From the NCBI GenBank assembly GCA_014155875.1, contig JACEFZ010024500.1, positions 458,176-522,175 of the forward strand: a stretch of 64,000 nucleotides of DNA. Direction: 5' to 3'. The position numbers were made by a program, and so were the translations under genes. The stretch comes from Cepaea nemoralis. Taxonomy: Eukaryota; Mollusca; Gastropoda; Stylommatophora; Helicidae. The notes beneath the pieces are model-generated. The model did not search any database. It was not told the DNA's origin and saw only the letters and a program-made list of their open reading frames with translations. Shown in pieces: positions 11,463-21,486 of the stretch (the first letter of the stretch is position 1; each line of letters begins with the position of its first letter).

Positions 11463-13475
11463 TTATGTAAGATGTGTAGCCTGAAAAACGGAATACAATT
11501 ATGATTATAAACACGATGCCAACATCTAGTAACTGTTTTATTGTGTGTATACACAGTCACATATATTCGTAATATCCTACCTGTAGATTCAAGCTCGTGT
11601 CCAGTCCAAATACCTGTGTCAGAACTCCCTGCAACGCCTGGGCTGTTTTATAAATCTGGCTAAGTTTCCCTGTGTCATGTTCCTCGTCGTAAAACAGCAG
11701 AACATCCCTGCTGTTGGACACACACACCGTATCCTCAGAGACACCCCCAACACACAGGCCGTATTGCACTTTAAACAGCTCTTGGAAGACAAATTTAGCA
11801 TCATTACTCTGAAGCTTCAGTCTGCTTTCCGCAGTGCGTAATAGCACCTCTCGCCTTAAATTAATAATTTCCGGAGTTTCCCATATTCTGGAGTTAGCGA
11901 TATTAGGTCCAATGCCTACCAAATTCAGAAAGACAAAAGCTTTTTCAGTTTCCTTTAGTCCTAGATAACTACGAAGCCCAGCTTTGATGACCTCAGGGTC
12001 TTCAAGTTGACTATCACTCAAAGCGAATACTTCCTCCAAGAATTTAACAACACCATTATGATTTTTAACCAGCTCATACAGCCGCAACAATTTCTTATCT
12101 CTGGAAGGCGATGGCAATTCTTCCACTAATCTGTCTTTCATGGTGCGAAAAGATCGCCAGATTTCACTAGCACATTTTTGCAGTTGAGGACAAGTTGACG
12201 CCACCAGCACAGCCAAGCTGATTGCCTTTGTCAGCTTTCCTTCTGCTTCAGGGTTGTTCATAAGCAAGTAGCAGAGACCTGCCTGTTCATAGGCATTGAT
12301 CACAGTTACAAAATGAACTTCACCCCCAGTGTTGGTTACTTGATTAAACCGTTTCAAGGCATCTTGATGTTGTCCTGCCAATTTGTACAGCAGTCCAAGG
12401 TCATAGACTGCGTTTAAATTTCGATCATGTGACAACTTAATTGCCTCCAAGTATTCCCGCTCTGCTCTGTTGAAGTTTTGATTAGGTAAAGTTATCAGAG
12501 ACCTGTTCGCAGCCATCCAGGCGTAGCAGAGCCCCAGCTGATGATGTGTTGTGGTGTGTTTCCTCACACGAAGACATCTCTCCAACACTTCAGCTGCTCT
12601 GTCCGGCTGTTTCAACGTCCGTAACAGTTTTCCACAGTTTGTTAACACCCATGTGCTAGTGTTTCCAAATTCCAAAGCTTCATTGCACATGTCAATCTGA
12701 GTTTGCCTCCCAAATATCTTTTGAAGTTTAATATTATTCCGGATGATGTACACTGCAGCTCTGTAGAGTACGGCTAGCTCAGAAAGAGCAGGGCAGCGAA
12801 GTTTGCCTGAATCATTTCTGTAAACATCAGTTAAATGCTTAGCTCCATTTTCCACATATGCTTGTATCGAAATGGGCATCCCAATGTATATATTGGGATG
12901 GGTGCACCTTCTGTATGCCCAGCCTAGCCGGAGCTTCCAGTAGAGCTTTTCTGCATTGCTGCTAATCGCCTCCTCAAACAGACGTATGGCATTAAACAAG
13001 TTGACCGGTCCCCCAACTATACTGTAGCAATAAGCCAATTCCGCTTTAGCTGTCACAAGACGGTCTGGGAAACTGGGCAACTGCTTCATTGCTTGCAGTT
13101 TTGAGTTGCAGTTCAAAGCCTTTTCTTGTCTGCCAGATCTCCATCTCAGGAACATACGATTCCCGATAGATATAACATTTCCCCATCGTGTCATAGTGAT
13201 AACCGCGCGGTTAATTTCTTCAGCTTTCTCATAGTGAGCCAACTTGATACACACCCAGGTCTTAACATTCAGCTTGAAGACGGTCTCCTCCATGCAGACA
13301 TCGTCCTCATCAACCTCATCTTCCAAATTCTCAAGCACGCTGAGGAGTCTCTCTTGCGTAAGACCGGGAATATCCAATTCCGTCAAATTGGGAATTCCCT
13401 CCATTTGAGATTTCAAATCAACCTCTGTATTCTGCATTGCCTTTAAGTCGGACATTTCTTTCTTTAAATCTTTAC
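11463..13475 (-). CDS. IFIT-like TPR protein, main exon plus short 3' exon, with TIR-like C-terminal stub
   Basis: The main exon starts after a minus-strand acceptor (pyrimidine run, then TTATAG) at 13475, so a 5' exon should lie further right; I could not find it. The first in-exon Met begins MSDLKAMQNTE. About 640 residues follow with helix-pair TPR units, for example TAKAELAYCYSIVGGP, LYWKLRLGWAYRR, TWVLTNCGKLLRTLKQPDRA and AVYDLGLLYKLAGQHQDA. This is the layout of invertebrate IFIT-like proteins, usually linked to RNA sensing or innate immunity. The end, RDVLLFYDEEHD then LQGVLTQVFGL, looks like the first strand and helix of a TIR or SEFIR domain. A donor (CAG|GTAGGA at 11581/11580) and an acceptor (TTTTTCAG, exon from 11480) define a 100-base intron and a last exon coding ATHLT. 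If the intron is retained, the protein ends at 11557. No internal stop is seen. Confidence 0.75.
11537..11542 (-). promoter_or_regulatory. Intronic polyadenylation signal of the IFIT-like gene
   Basis: AATAAA on the minus strand lies 15-20 bases beyond the read-through stop and inside the proposed 100-base intron. The broken copy B has AATAAA at 40766-40771 in the equivalent intron. This would allow a choice between splicing to the small last exon and early polyadenylation. It is a sequence match only. Confidence 0.45.
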
Positions 13476-13555
13476 CTATAAATAAAAAAAAAAATGTTAC
13501 AACAATCATAAAACAATAATACCGACCGTATTTAACCTGTTAAGATAACAATGTC

Positions 13556-13725
13556 TTAGACTGATTAGGGGAGTCGAGGTAGCGTAGTGACTTGACGCTT
13601 GTCTCCTAATGGCCATGGGTTCTCTCTGTATCGGGGCGGATTCGAATTGTTCAAGCTGATTTTGGCTATCAGGACGACCCAGGTTAAAATGGGTATTAGG
13701 AACTGTCTTGGGAAATAAAGGCGGC
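13556..13725 (+). mobile_element. tRNA-derived SINE, family 2 (copy A)
   Basis: The head GTCGAGGTAGCGTAGTGACT and GCGGATTCGAAT resemble RNA polymerase III A and B boxes of a tRNA gene, but no cloverleaf can be closed. It matches 43062-43235 in the same position beside the copy B gene, so it was present before the duplication. Confidence 0.6.
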
Positions 13726-14030
13726 ACATTTGTAGAAGAGGTGGAATAGAGACATTAGGCGTAAGAAGGGAAATACTAGACAAGAAAGGCATAGGCAGAC
13801 ACTGTGATGAATGTGGAATGCTTTAACAAATGGGCAGTATGTAATAATATAAGCACCACGGATTACACGTACATATTCTACAACAAATAATGGGGCATTA
13901 AGAGGGCAATTATGAACAAATAAAGCTAGGAGTTCGACAGGGAGTGTTTTAACATCGTATCTCTTCTCTCTCTACAGCGAAGTAACAATGAGAGAGATCA
14001 AAGAGAAGAAAGGAATACTAATCGGAGGTT
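13726..14030. other. No recognisable feature
   Basis: Unique-looking AT-rich spacer between the SINE and the LINE to its right; I see no coding or repeat structure in it. Confidence 0.4.
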
Positions 14031-15112
14031 AATCAATCACTCAATCACGTGTCATGCTTGAAAGCGTGAGCGGTCATGACTCGCCATTTCACTAAATCAT
14101 CAGAGTCGTGGATCAGCTCAATGTTCCTGTCTCGACCATGCCATGTGGCCAAGCCATCCAGGTATTTACTTCTCGGTCTTTACCTTGGTCTGTTCCCTTC
14201 GATCTTGCTAGATGTCACTAAGTTCTCCAATCCATTTCTTCTCATAACATGTCCAAAAACTTTTGACTGTCTACGTCTAATTTCTCTAATCAATTTACGA
14301 TTTTCATTTGTCTCTTGCAGTACTTGGTCATTGTTTTTTCTGTCTGTCCATGGTATTCTTTGCATTTTCCTCAGAAACCACATTTCTACATCCATCAGAC
14401 ATTTTTCAGCTTGATTGCGCATTGTCAAAGTTTCACATTCATACAAAAGAACAGGCTCTATGTAGCACCTCAACACATCTGTCCTGTACAGTGACCTGCA
14501 TGTTCGGAACAATGGCTACCAGCTGTAGCTGAATTGATTGATTTGCCTTTTCGGTTCACGAATGCATTTTTCAGGAGACTCATGGGAGTCGTCGCTGAAG
14601 CTATGGAGTTCGTGCTTTATGAGACACTTTCGGCGGGTCGCCCTGCAGAAAAAGACCCAGCCATGTGAGAAAATCTGTGTCAATGAGGTCTTTCTGGTGA
14701 CTGCAGAGTCCATCGACGATGAACTGTGGTTTTCGTGGATGACATTTGTGTTGGAATTCTGGCGGCGGCATTATGCACAGTGTAACTGTCCGGGCTGCTG
14801 GATTGTCGAAACTCCTGTCTATTCCACTTTTCAAATTGGACAGTGGGAAGCATTTTGTGTGATTTTCACTGGCACAGGAATGGAGCATAATGGGGGAAAC
14901 CTGTTGCCGTGAAGCTGGAACCTCGACTAACTACCTAACTAACTAATTCTTTCTCTCGTTTTAATTGACATCATTTTATTGGTCAGTATGTTTTTCATCT
15001 TGCTAAAGGCTACTTTCAGCATGGCGATTCTTGTTCTAATCTCTTCAAGGCATCTCCCATCAGATGTTATGACTGTTCCGAGATAATTGTACCGATTCAC
15101 TTGTTCAGGAGG
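14031..15112 (-). pseudogene. 5'-truncated LINE (family c), split by a nested SINE
   Basis: On the minus strand, a segment ending VLLYECETLTM, then MWFLRKMQRIPWTDRKNNDQ and GHVMRRNGLENLVT, is the C-terminal part of an RTE-like ORF2. The same sequence occurs at 31.8-33.2 kb. The match stops at about 14473 and resumes at about 14948 with the motif TCTCGTTTTAATTGACATC. The segment between is foreign and contains a SINE. The 3' end abuts AATCAATCACTCAATC at 14031. Confidence 0.8.
14473..14948 (+). mobile_element. SINE-containing insertion (family 1) inside the LINE
   Basis: From about 14555 (CGGTTCACGA, GTCGTCGCTGAAGCTATGGA, GAGTTCGTGCTT) it matches the SINE bodies at 37.83-38.1 kb and 59.84-60.1 kb. 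It lacks their tRNA-like head. It ends in (CTAA)n at about 14923-14945. The uninterrupted LINE at 31.8-33.2 kb shows where the host sequence joins. Bases 14480-14550 of the insert have no match that I recognise. Confidence 0.6.
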
Positions 15113-15771
15113 TTACAATATAAATAAATAAATAATTTACGTTATGCAGATGACACAGTTTTGATGGCGGAAAATGCAAAACATTTACAACAATTGTTGG
15201 GCATTGTAGTAACAGAGAGTGCAAAGAAAGGATTCTCTTTGAATGACAAGAAACCAGTAACAATGGTGTTGTCAAAGAAAAAGGTGACTTCAAAATGAGA
15301 TGACAATAGAAGGGAAAATGCTTAAACAAATGGATAATGTTAAGTAGCTAGGGACAATTCTAATATTAGATGAAAAATGTAAAACTTTAGGCTGAGAAAC
15401 TATGTTACAATTGTTCTAGTTTATATTTCCCGACAAATAACACACCCATTCCCGCACTAGAAATATTAATGAAAAAGTCTTACAAGAAACAAATGAAAAC
15501 TGTAAACTGATTAGTGAAATTAGACGTAGACAGTCATGTATTGTTGGACACGCTATGAGATGAAATAAACTGGAGAAGTTGGTAACAACTGGAAAGATTG
15601 AGGGGGAAGAACAAAGGGGAAGACAGAGAAGTAAATACTTGGATGGATTGGGCACGTAGAATAATCGAGGCAAAAATATGGAGCTGATACTTACTATCGT
15701 GATCGTGTGAGATAGCGAAACATAACCGCCCACGCAACGGAATTTCACATACTGATAATTTTGTTGTTGTT
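15113..15771 (+). pseudogene. Family c LINE fragment on the opposite strand
   Basis: The plus strand reads LRYADDTVLMAENAKHLQQ, the RT motif with the YADD box, then after a gap VLQETNENCKLISEIRRRQS and a KIEGEEQRG segment. This is the same family as the minus-strand LINE immediately to its left. Several stops and a missing middle make it a relic. Its 3' end abuts (TTG)n at about 15759-15773. The head-to-head arrangement suggests two insertions or an inversion. Confidence 0.75.
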
Positions 15772-16015
15772 GTTGCATATCCTTTACAGGACATCGCTGT
15801 CAACACCAGTATCTTTCAGCTGTATGTTGATTTCTTGGCAAGATTACGTTCAGTAGTTTGCCATTGCTTTCTGAGCGGCCGGCTCACATACCCCGTAAGT
15901 TACCGATGCGATTCGAATCACTGCTGATTCTCACCGTCATCACGTTACCCATGAGAGTATACGAGATTACGGAGAAAAGCCATAACCTCTAAGCCACGAA
16001 GCCGGCTAATGATAA
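15772..16015 (-). mobile_element. tRNA-derived SINE, family 3
   Basis: Minus-strand order is a tRNA-like head (TAGCCGGCTTCGTGGCTTAG near the right end and a GATTCGAATCGC B box near 15910), then a body with AAAGCAATGGCAAACTACTG. It matches the SINE at 32.77-32.99 kb. Confidence 0.65.
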
Positions 16016-16270
16016 TTACTGCACCATGATAAGGGGATTAGTAAGTCAACTTGATAACAGCCGGGACGTTTCGTCTAGCTGCTGTTCCTTGTCTTGCCTA
16101 GCGATTGATTAGGAAAAAAAAATTTGGCCTAGGCTTTTGTGAATTCGACAGAGAAGCCAGTGTTAGTTGTCTCTGCCAGACTGCTACGCTTGAGGAAGTT
16201 AATATGTCTAATACTGGAGGGGTCAAAGAATAAATGCCAGAAAAAACTTTTATACAAAGATTCATAGGGA
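16016..16270. other. Segmental-duplication anchor without a gene
   Basis: From about 16125 the sequence (AGCCAGTGTTAGTTG, then CTTGAGGAAGTT, then a GGAATCATACA end) is alignable to 43317-43475 in copy B. No coding signal is seen. Confidence 0.6.
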
Positions 16271-16685
16271 ATCATACATATATACAAACCCAGATAGGCA
16301 TATATACACACAGACACATACATACACATATACACAGATAGATATACAGATGTACACAGGCAGTCAGACGGACGGACGGACAGACAGAATACATATATAC
16401 ACAGACATACATGCATATATACATTGACAAACATAAACATACACACAGAGATAAAAACATACATACACAAACATACATACATATATACACAGACAGACAT
16501 ACAGAAATACACAGACAGACATATCGATATACACAGACAGAAGGACGGACGGACAGAGAGACAGACCAACAGACAGAATGAACGAACGAACGAACGAACG
16601 GACTTTATTTTCAAAGGGTAACAAATTGGGCACGCAGGTCCGTCTTACATTCGACCCTTCAGACAGACAGACAGACAGACTGATG

Positions 16686-16720
<35 letters not shown>

Positions 16721-16737
16721 CGACCGACCGACCGACC

Positions 16738-16799
<62 letters not shown>

Positions 16800-16800
16800 T
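16271..16800. repeat. Microsatellite belt: ACAT/ACAG, GAAC, CAGA, CGAC
   Basis: Runs of ACATACAC and ACAGACAT give way to (GAAC)n at about 16578-16600 and long (CAGA)n from about 16660, with an internal (CGAC)n patch near 16720. Copy B has an equivalent belt at 43.48-45.44 kb. Open frames across it merely translate the repeats. Confidence 0.95.
16605..16662 (-). mobile_element. Short retroposon 3' end (shared with 24.2 kb)
   Basis: On the minus strand the motif GGTCGAATGTAAGACGG, then CCTGCGTGCCCAATTTGT and AATAAAGT, is followed by (GTTC)n. The same 3' end at about 24215-24265 is followed by (GATTT)n. Confidence 0.6.
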
Positions 16801-16889
16801 ATGACTCTATGATTGGGAAAGTCATAACTACACAAGATGTAAATATATTATTGGCTTCTAATATCATTATGGAATGCACCACATGGTGG

Positions 16890-17190
16890 TAGATTACCTA
16901 TGGACAAGTGGGATGTGGTTGTGCGCCGGTGAGACCAGGTGGAGTTGGCGGGGCAACAGATTGAGAACCCATATGTGGAAAGGATGATATTGCGCGCAGT
17001 CGGCAGGGGTTCTGGTAAAACCTCAAAACTGAGAGTGAAGACCAGGAGAACATTTAATCAGATAGCGGTGGGAACGATTAGTAGCATAAGTCTTTGCTGG
17101 CTGTTGAACTAGGGAACAGAGCAGGTATGGGAATGTCCTGAGTGCAGTGATGTCAGTTCTTAGCTCAACTAAACTCAACTCAACTATGGT
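16890..17190 (+). mobile_element. Dispersed repeat family with conserved C-terminal end, copy 2
   Basis: The plus strand contains TFNQIAVGTISSISLCWLL, a stop, then GTEQVWECPECSDVSS and a stop, followed by an AACTC-type tail. It is the same ending as copies at 11.0-11.4 kb and 50.7-51.0 kb. It is absent from copy B, where flanking sequence runs straight through near 45515, so it inserted after the duplication. Confidence 0.6.
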
Positions 17191-17458
17191 TTCTAATTTT
17201 GAAATGTAGCAAAAGCCGTGGTCTGATGATCGGCTTCATGTGTTAGATTTTCAACAGTCGTGGTCAATTAACAATGTACACGACGTTTCGATGGGAATTG
17301 TAATATATTCTCCATTGTTCGATAAGATTCTAAACGCCGACACCGTCACTACACCGGGATAAGACACATACACTAACAGATCCAAGCGTCTGAAGTAAAT
17401 GTTATCGTTCAGTAATCAGGGGAAAACAACAATAAACGGTTAAGATGAAATACTATTA

Positions 17459-17459
17459 A

Positions 17460-17502
<43 letters not shown>

Positions 17503-17523
17503 GTAATAATAATAATAATAATC
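17459..17523. repeat. (AAT)n microsatellite at the LINE 5' junction
   Basis: Near-perfect AAT repeats lie directly before the full-length LINE. Confidence 0.95.
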
Positions 17524-20500
17524 ATACCTTGGTTGGCAGCTGGTCTAGGATCGAAGCTCCGACAGGCGGACAGTTAGAGCATTGCTTTGCTGATCCGGCA
17601 GCTTCTGCAGCTTGTCTTGTTCCAGATGTATAGGTGTTAACTTTCCTCTGGAGTGAACTAGGCAGGCCGAGAGAGGGATCATGCTGCATGGGCAACACAT
17701 GGTTTCTTTATTTTAGCTTAGGCTTTGTGCTATGGAGAGGCAATAACTCCATCCCTGGTCTTAACCGGTTTTGGAATCAAAGCGAGAGGCAACTGTTACG
17801 GGTTATAAGTCCTTGTCAATTGGTGTAGACATGGGGCGCCACGCGTTGCCTCTGACGGTGGGAGACACCTACAGGTGTCACTGATCAGCTACCGCCCGCC
17901 TCAAGCTGGGCAGCCCCCGGCCAATTGGGTGCTGATCCGCCACAGCCTGCCTGCTTCAATGGGTGCTTGGGGCTAGGACAAAATCTGAATCACAGGCTGT
18001 AAAACCAATGCACCAGGTACTAATAAAAAGAATAATAGAAACCTCAAGCTACGGCTTGCAACCTGGAGCGTAAGAACCATGCGTCCAGGATTTTCCATTG
18101 ACTTGACAAATATTGACGATGTGAGAAAAACGGCTGTGATTGATGCTGAACTCAATCGTCTTAACATTGATATTGCTGGCCTGCAGGAGACTCGCCTCGC
18201 TGAGGAAGGGTCACTCAGGGAAAACAATTACACCTTTTTTTGGAAGGGTAGAGGGCAGGCAGAAAAAAGGCAACATGGTGTGGGCTTTGCAGTGAAGAAT
18301 TCGCTACTGGGAATGATTGATATCCCAGCTGGAGGTAATGAAAGATTATTATCCCTGCGCTTGGCAACCTCTTGTGGATTTGCCACCATTATCACTGCAT
18401 ATGCACCGACACTCGCTTCCTCTGATGATGTGAAGGATACGTTCTATGAGCAGCTAGACTCTGTGATCAAAGCAGTTCCAAAATCCGACTACATTTATAT
18501 GCTCGGTGATTTCAATGCTCGTGTGGGCAAGGACTCGAGTTCATGGCCAGTGTGCCTTGGAAAATACAACATCGGTCGCATGAATGATAATGGGCAAAGG
18601 CTGCTGGAGCATTGCACTAGAAATGACCTATGTATTACAAACTCCTTTTTTAAAACAAAAGAGCTGCATAAGGTCACATGGAAACATCCAAGATCCGGCC
18701 ATTGGCATCAGCTGGACTTCATTATCACACGGAGACAACATCTGAACCATACATCATTAACTCGAAGTTACCACAGTGCTGACTGTGATACAGATCATTC
18801 TTTGGTTGTTGCAAGGGTTAGACTGAGACCAAAGAGAATCTACACAGCTAAACACAAATCTAGCCCCAGGATTAATATTATTAACACTCACGATCCTGGA
18901 AAGTGCTTTGAATTTCAACAGCAACTTGAAGACGCTTTCACTGATACATCAGAAAATTGTATAGTAAATGATAAATGGAGTAAACTTAAGGAAACTATTT
19001 ATAAAACAGCGGTAGGGGTTTACGGCACTGTGGATCATAAGAGGCAGGACTGGTTTGCGGCAAACAGCCAGATACTGCAGCCCTTGATTGATAAAAAGAA
19101 GATAGCTCTCTTAAGAAACAGGGAAAGACCAACGCGTAACACTCTGAGTGAGCTGAAGCAAGCTAGGAAGGATGTGCAAAAGGCTGCCAGGCAGTGTGCG
19201 AATGACTATTGGATCAAGTTATGTGAGTCCATTCAAATCGCAAGTGATAAGGGAAACATCAGAAGCATGTATGAAGGGATAAAGAAAGCCTGTGGTCCAA
19301 TGATCAAAAGAAGTGCACCGCTGAAAACCTTGACTGGAGAAATCATCACTGATAAGAAACAGCAGATGGATAGATGGGTCGAGCACTATTTAGAGCTTTA
19401 CTCAAGTGAGACCAAGCTAGCGGATGATGCCCTCAACGCCATAGAGGCCCTGCCAACTCTTGACCACCTGGACACACTTCCCACCATAACAGAAGTTAAG
19501 TGTGCTATAAATGAACTTGCGTCTGGCAAGGCTCCAGGTAAGGATGGGATTCCAATAGAGGTAATCAGGAGTGGGCAAGACACACTCACTCTACAGATCC
19601 ACCAGCTAATAGAGCTATGCTGGCGAGAAGGACAAGTCCCACAGGATTTCAAAGATTCAAACATCATAACGCTGTACAAGAACAAGGGCGATCGGAGCGA
19701 CTGTAACAACTATAGGGGTATCTCACTTCTGTGTATTGTTGGGAAAGTATTTGCCAGAATTGTTCTGCGCAGACTTCAAGTCCTGGGAGATCAAGTCTAC
19801 CCCGAATCACAGTGCGGCTTCCGTCAGAACCGGTCTACCATTGATATGATATTCTCATTGCGACAGATGCAAGAAAAATGCCGGGAACAAAATCAGCCAC
19901 TGTTTATTGCCTTCATCGACCTCACAAAGGCATTCGATTTGGTCAGTCGTGAGGGTCTGTTCAAAGCACTAAAGAAGATTGGCTGCCCACCAACTCTTCT
20001 GTCCATTGTGGAATCGTTCCACACAGGCATGAAGGGTATAATCAAGTTTGATGGCTCAACTTCAGAAGAGTTTGAAATCAAGAGTGGAGTTAAGCAAGGT
20101 TGTGTACTATCCCCCACCCTCTTTGGGATATACTTTTCACTTCTACTGAAATATGCCTTTCGTGATCAGGATGACGGTATATACATTCACTCACGCTCAG
20201 ATGGTGGCCTCTATAATGCTCAGAGATTGAAGGCCAAGACCAAAATTAGGAGGGTACTAATCAGAGATTTGCTTTTTGCGGATGATGCTGCGATTACGAC
20301 CCACTCTGAGGAAGAATTACAACATCTACTATCTGCATTCTCCAATGCTTGTTCTGAATTTGGTTTAACAATTAACAAAAAGAAGACACAGATTATGTCA
20401 CAAGGTGCACATGGTGTACCATCAATCTTTATTGACGACGCCGAACTGGAGATAGTAGACCATTTTACATATCTAGGATCAGAGGTAAATAGCAAATTAT

Positions 20501-21266
20501 CCCTCGATCAGGAAATCAACATCAGGATTGGCAAGGCAGCAACAACAATGAACATGTTAGCAAAAAGAGTCTGGGAGAACAGGAAGCTTACTGCCAAAAC
20601 AAAAGTCCTCGTCTACCAAGCCTGTGTCCTTAGTACTCTTCTTTATGGCAGTGAAACCTGGACAACTTACTCACGCCAAGAGAAACGTTTAAACAGCTTT
20701 CATATGCGGTGTCTGCGAAGAATACTTGGTATTAAGTGGCAAGACAAAATCACAAATACTGAAGTATTGGAAAGATCAGGTTGTGTGACGGTGTATTCCA
20801 TGCTTAGTCTTCGTAGAATTAGATGGATAGGACATGTTAGGAGGATGGTTGATGGTAGAATACCAAAGGACATCGTTTTTGGTGAATTACAGACGGGTAG
20901 AAGATCTCAGGGTCGGTCTCTACTACGATACAAAGATGTGTGTAAGCGGGACATGATTCATACAGGTAATGCATATTGGGAGCAAGTCGCGGCTGAACGT
21001 GTTGCATGGAGGGCAACTATCAGAAATGGAATAAAGACAAAGGAGAAAATGATTGCAGATAAAGCACACACAGAGCGTGGGAGACGTAAGATGGTGCACA
21101 ATGGTGAAAATGACCATGTTTTCACATGCATCTACTGTGGGCAAACATTTGCAGCAAGAATTGGCCTTACCAGCCACACTCGCCACCGCCATGGGTCGTA
21201 GTTATTAAGCCTTTTTGAAGCACAATGTACCAAACTATCGTCTGTCAAGACGGAAAGGTGTCTATG
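17524..21266 (+). mobile_element. Full-length RTE-type LINE
   Basis: A 3.7-kb element bounded by (AAT)n on both sides. It has about 550 bases of GC-richer leader, one long ORF and a 3' UTR of only about 65 bases. Copy B has no element at the matching place (about 45755-45765, before AAGAAGAAGCAGTTTAG), so it inserted after the duplication. Similarity at 8.47-8.75 kb shows a second, truncated copy. Confidence 0.85.
18079..21201 (+). CDS. LINE endonuclease-reverse transcriptase (1040 codons, intact)
   Basis: The enzyme would nick target DNA and reverse-transcribe the LINE RNA from the nick. N-terminal EEP (APE-like) endonuclease: LQETRL, YAPT, LGDFNARVG, HQLDFIITRR and DTDHSLV, within about residues 30-260. 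Reverse transcriptase: GKAPGKDGIP, NNYRGISLL, CGFRQNRST, IDLTKAFD, GVKQGCVLSPTLF, LLFADDAA and FTYLGSEV, about residues 470-810. Then LLYGSETW, RWIGHVRRM, and near the end a CX2C/HX2-4H zinc-finger-like motif starting CIYCGQTF. The frame is open back to 17989 and codes LRLATWSVRT before the ATG. That is the usual endonuclease start, but with Ser where the metal-binding Asn of ATWN is normally found. No stops or frameshifts are seen. Internal expression signals are unknown. Confidence 0.92.
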   Translation: MRPGFSIDLTNIDDVRKTAVIDAELNRLNIDIAGLQETRLAEEGSLRENNYTFFWKGRGQAEKRQHGVGFAVKNSLLGMIDIPAGGNERLLSLRLATSCGFATIITAYAPTLASSDDVKDTFYEQLDSVIKAVPKSDYIYMLGDFNARVGKDSSSWPVCLGKYNIGRMNDNGQRLLEHCTRNDLCITNSFFKTKELHKVTWKHPRSGHWHQLDFIITRRQHLNHTSLTRSYHSADCDTDHSLVVARVRLRPKRIYTAKHKSSPRINIINTHDPGKCFEFQQQLEDAFTDTSENCIVNDKWSKLKETIYKTAVGVYGTVDHKRQDWFAANSQILQPLIDKKKIALLRNRERPTRNTLSELKQARKDVQKAARQCANDYWIKLCESIQIASDKGNIRSMYEGIKKACGPMIKRSAPLKTLTGEIITDKKQQMDRWVEHYLELYSSETKLADDALNAIEALPTLDHLDTLPTITEVKCAINELASGKAPGKDGIPIEVIRSGQDTLTLQIHQLIELCWREGQVPQDFKDSNIITLYKNKGDRSDCNNYRGISLLCIVGKVFARIVLRRLQVLGDQVYPESQCGFRQNRSTIDMIFSLRQMQEKCREQNQPLFIAFIDLTKAFDLVSREGLFKALKKIGCPPTLLSIVESFHTGMKGIIKFDGSTSEEFEIKSGVKQGCVLSPTLFGIYFSLLLKYAFRDQDDGIYIHSRSDGGLYNAQRLKAKTKIRRVLIRDLLFADDAAITTHSEEELQHLLSAFSNACSEFGLTINKKKTQIMSQGAHGVPSIFIDDAELEIVDHFTYLGSEVNSKLSLDQEINIRIGKAATTMNMLAKRVWENRKLTAKTKVLVYQACVLSTLLYGSETWTTYSRQEKRLNSFHMRCLRRILGIKWQDKITNTEVLERSGCVTVYSMLSLRRIRWIGHVRRMVDGRIPKDIVFGELQTGRRSQGRSLLRYKDVCKRDMIHTGNAYWEQVAAERVAWRATIRNGIKTKEKMIADKAHTERGRRKMVHNGENDHVFTCIYCGQTFAARIGLTSHTRHRHGS

Positions 21267-21284
21267 CAATAATAATAATACTAC

Positions 21285-21336
<52 letters not shown>

Positions 21337-21486
21337 CAGAAGAAGCAGTTTAAGAAAACGAGGAAAAAGGAAAAGAAGAAAAAGGAAAATAGTAATAATA
21401 ACAATTATAATAATGAGAAGAAGAAGAAGAAGAAGAAGAAGAAGAAGAAGAAGAAGAAGAAGAAGAAGAAGAAGAAGAAGAAGAAT
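21267..21486. repeat. (AAT)n then A/G-rich and (GAA)n microsatellites
   Basis: (AAT)n at about 21275-21335 directly follows the LINE 3' UTR. A purine-rich stretch and (GAA)n at about 21415-21486 follow. The GAA part corresponds to 45765-45893 in copy B. Confidence 0.9.

Noticed and set aside
13126..13446. Plus-strand frame opposite the IFIT-like exon
   Set aside because: Antisense shadow of the conserved minus-strand coding sequence.
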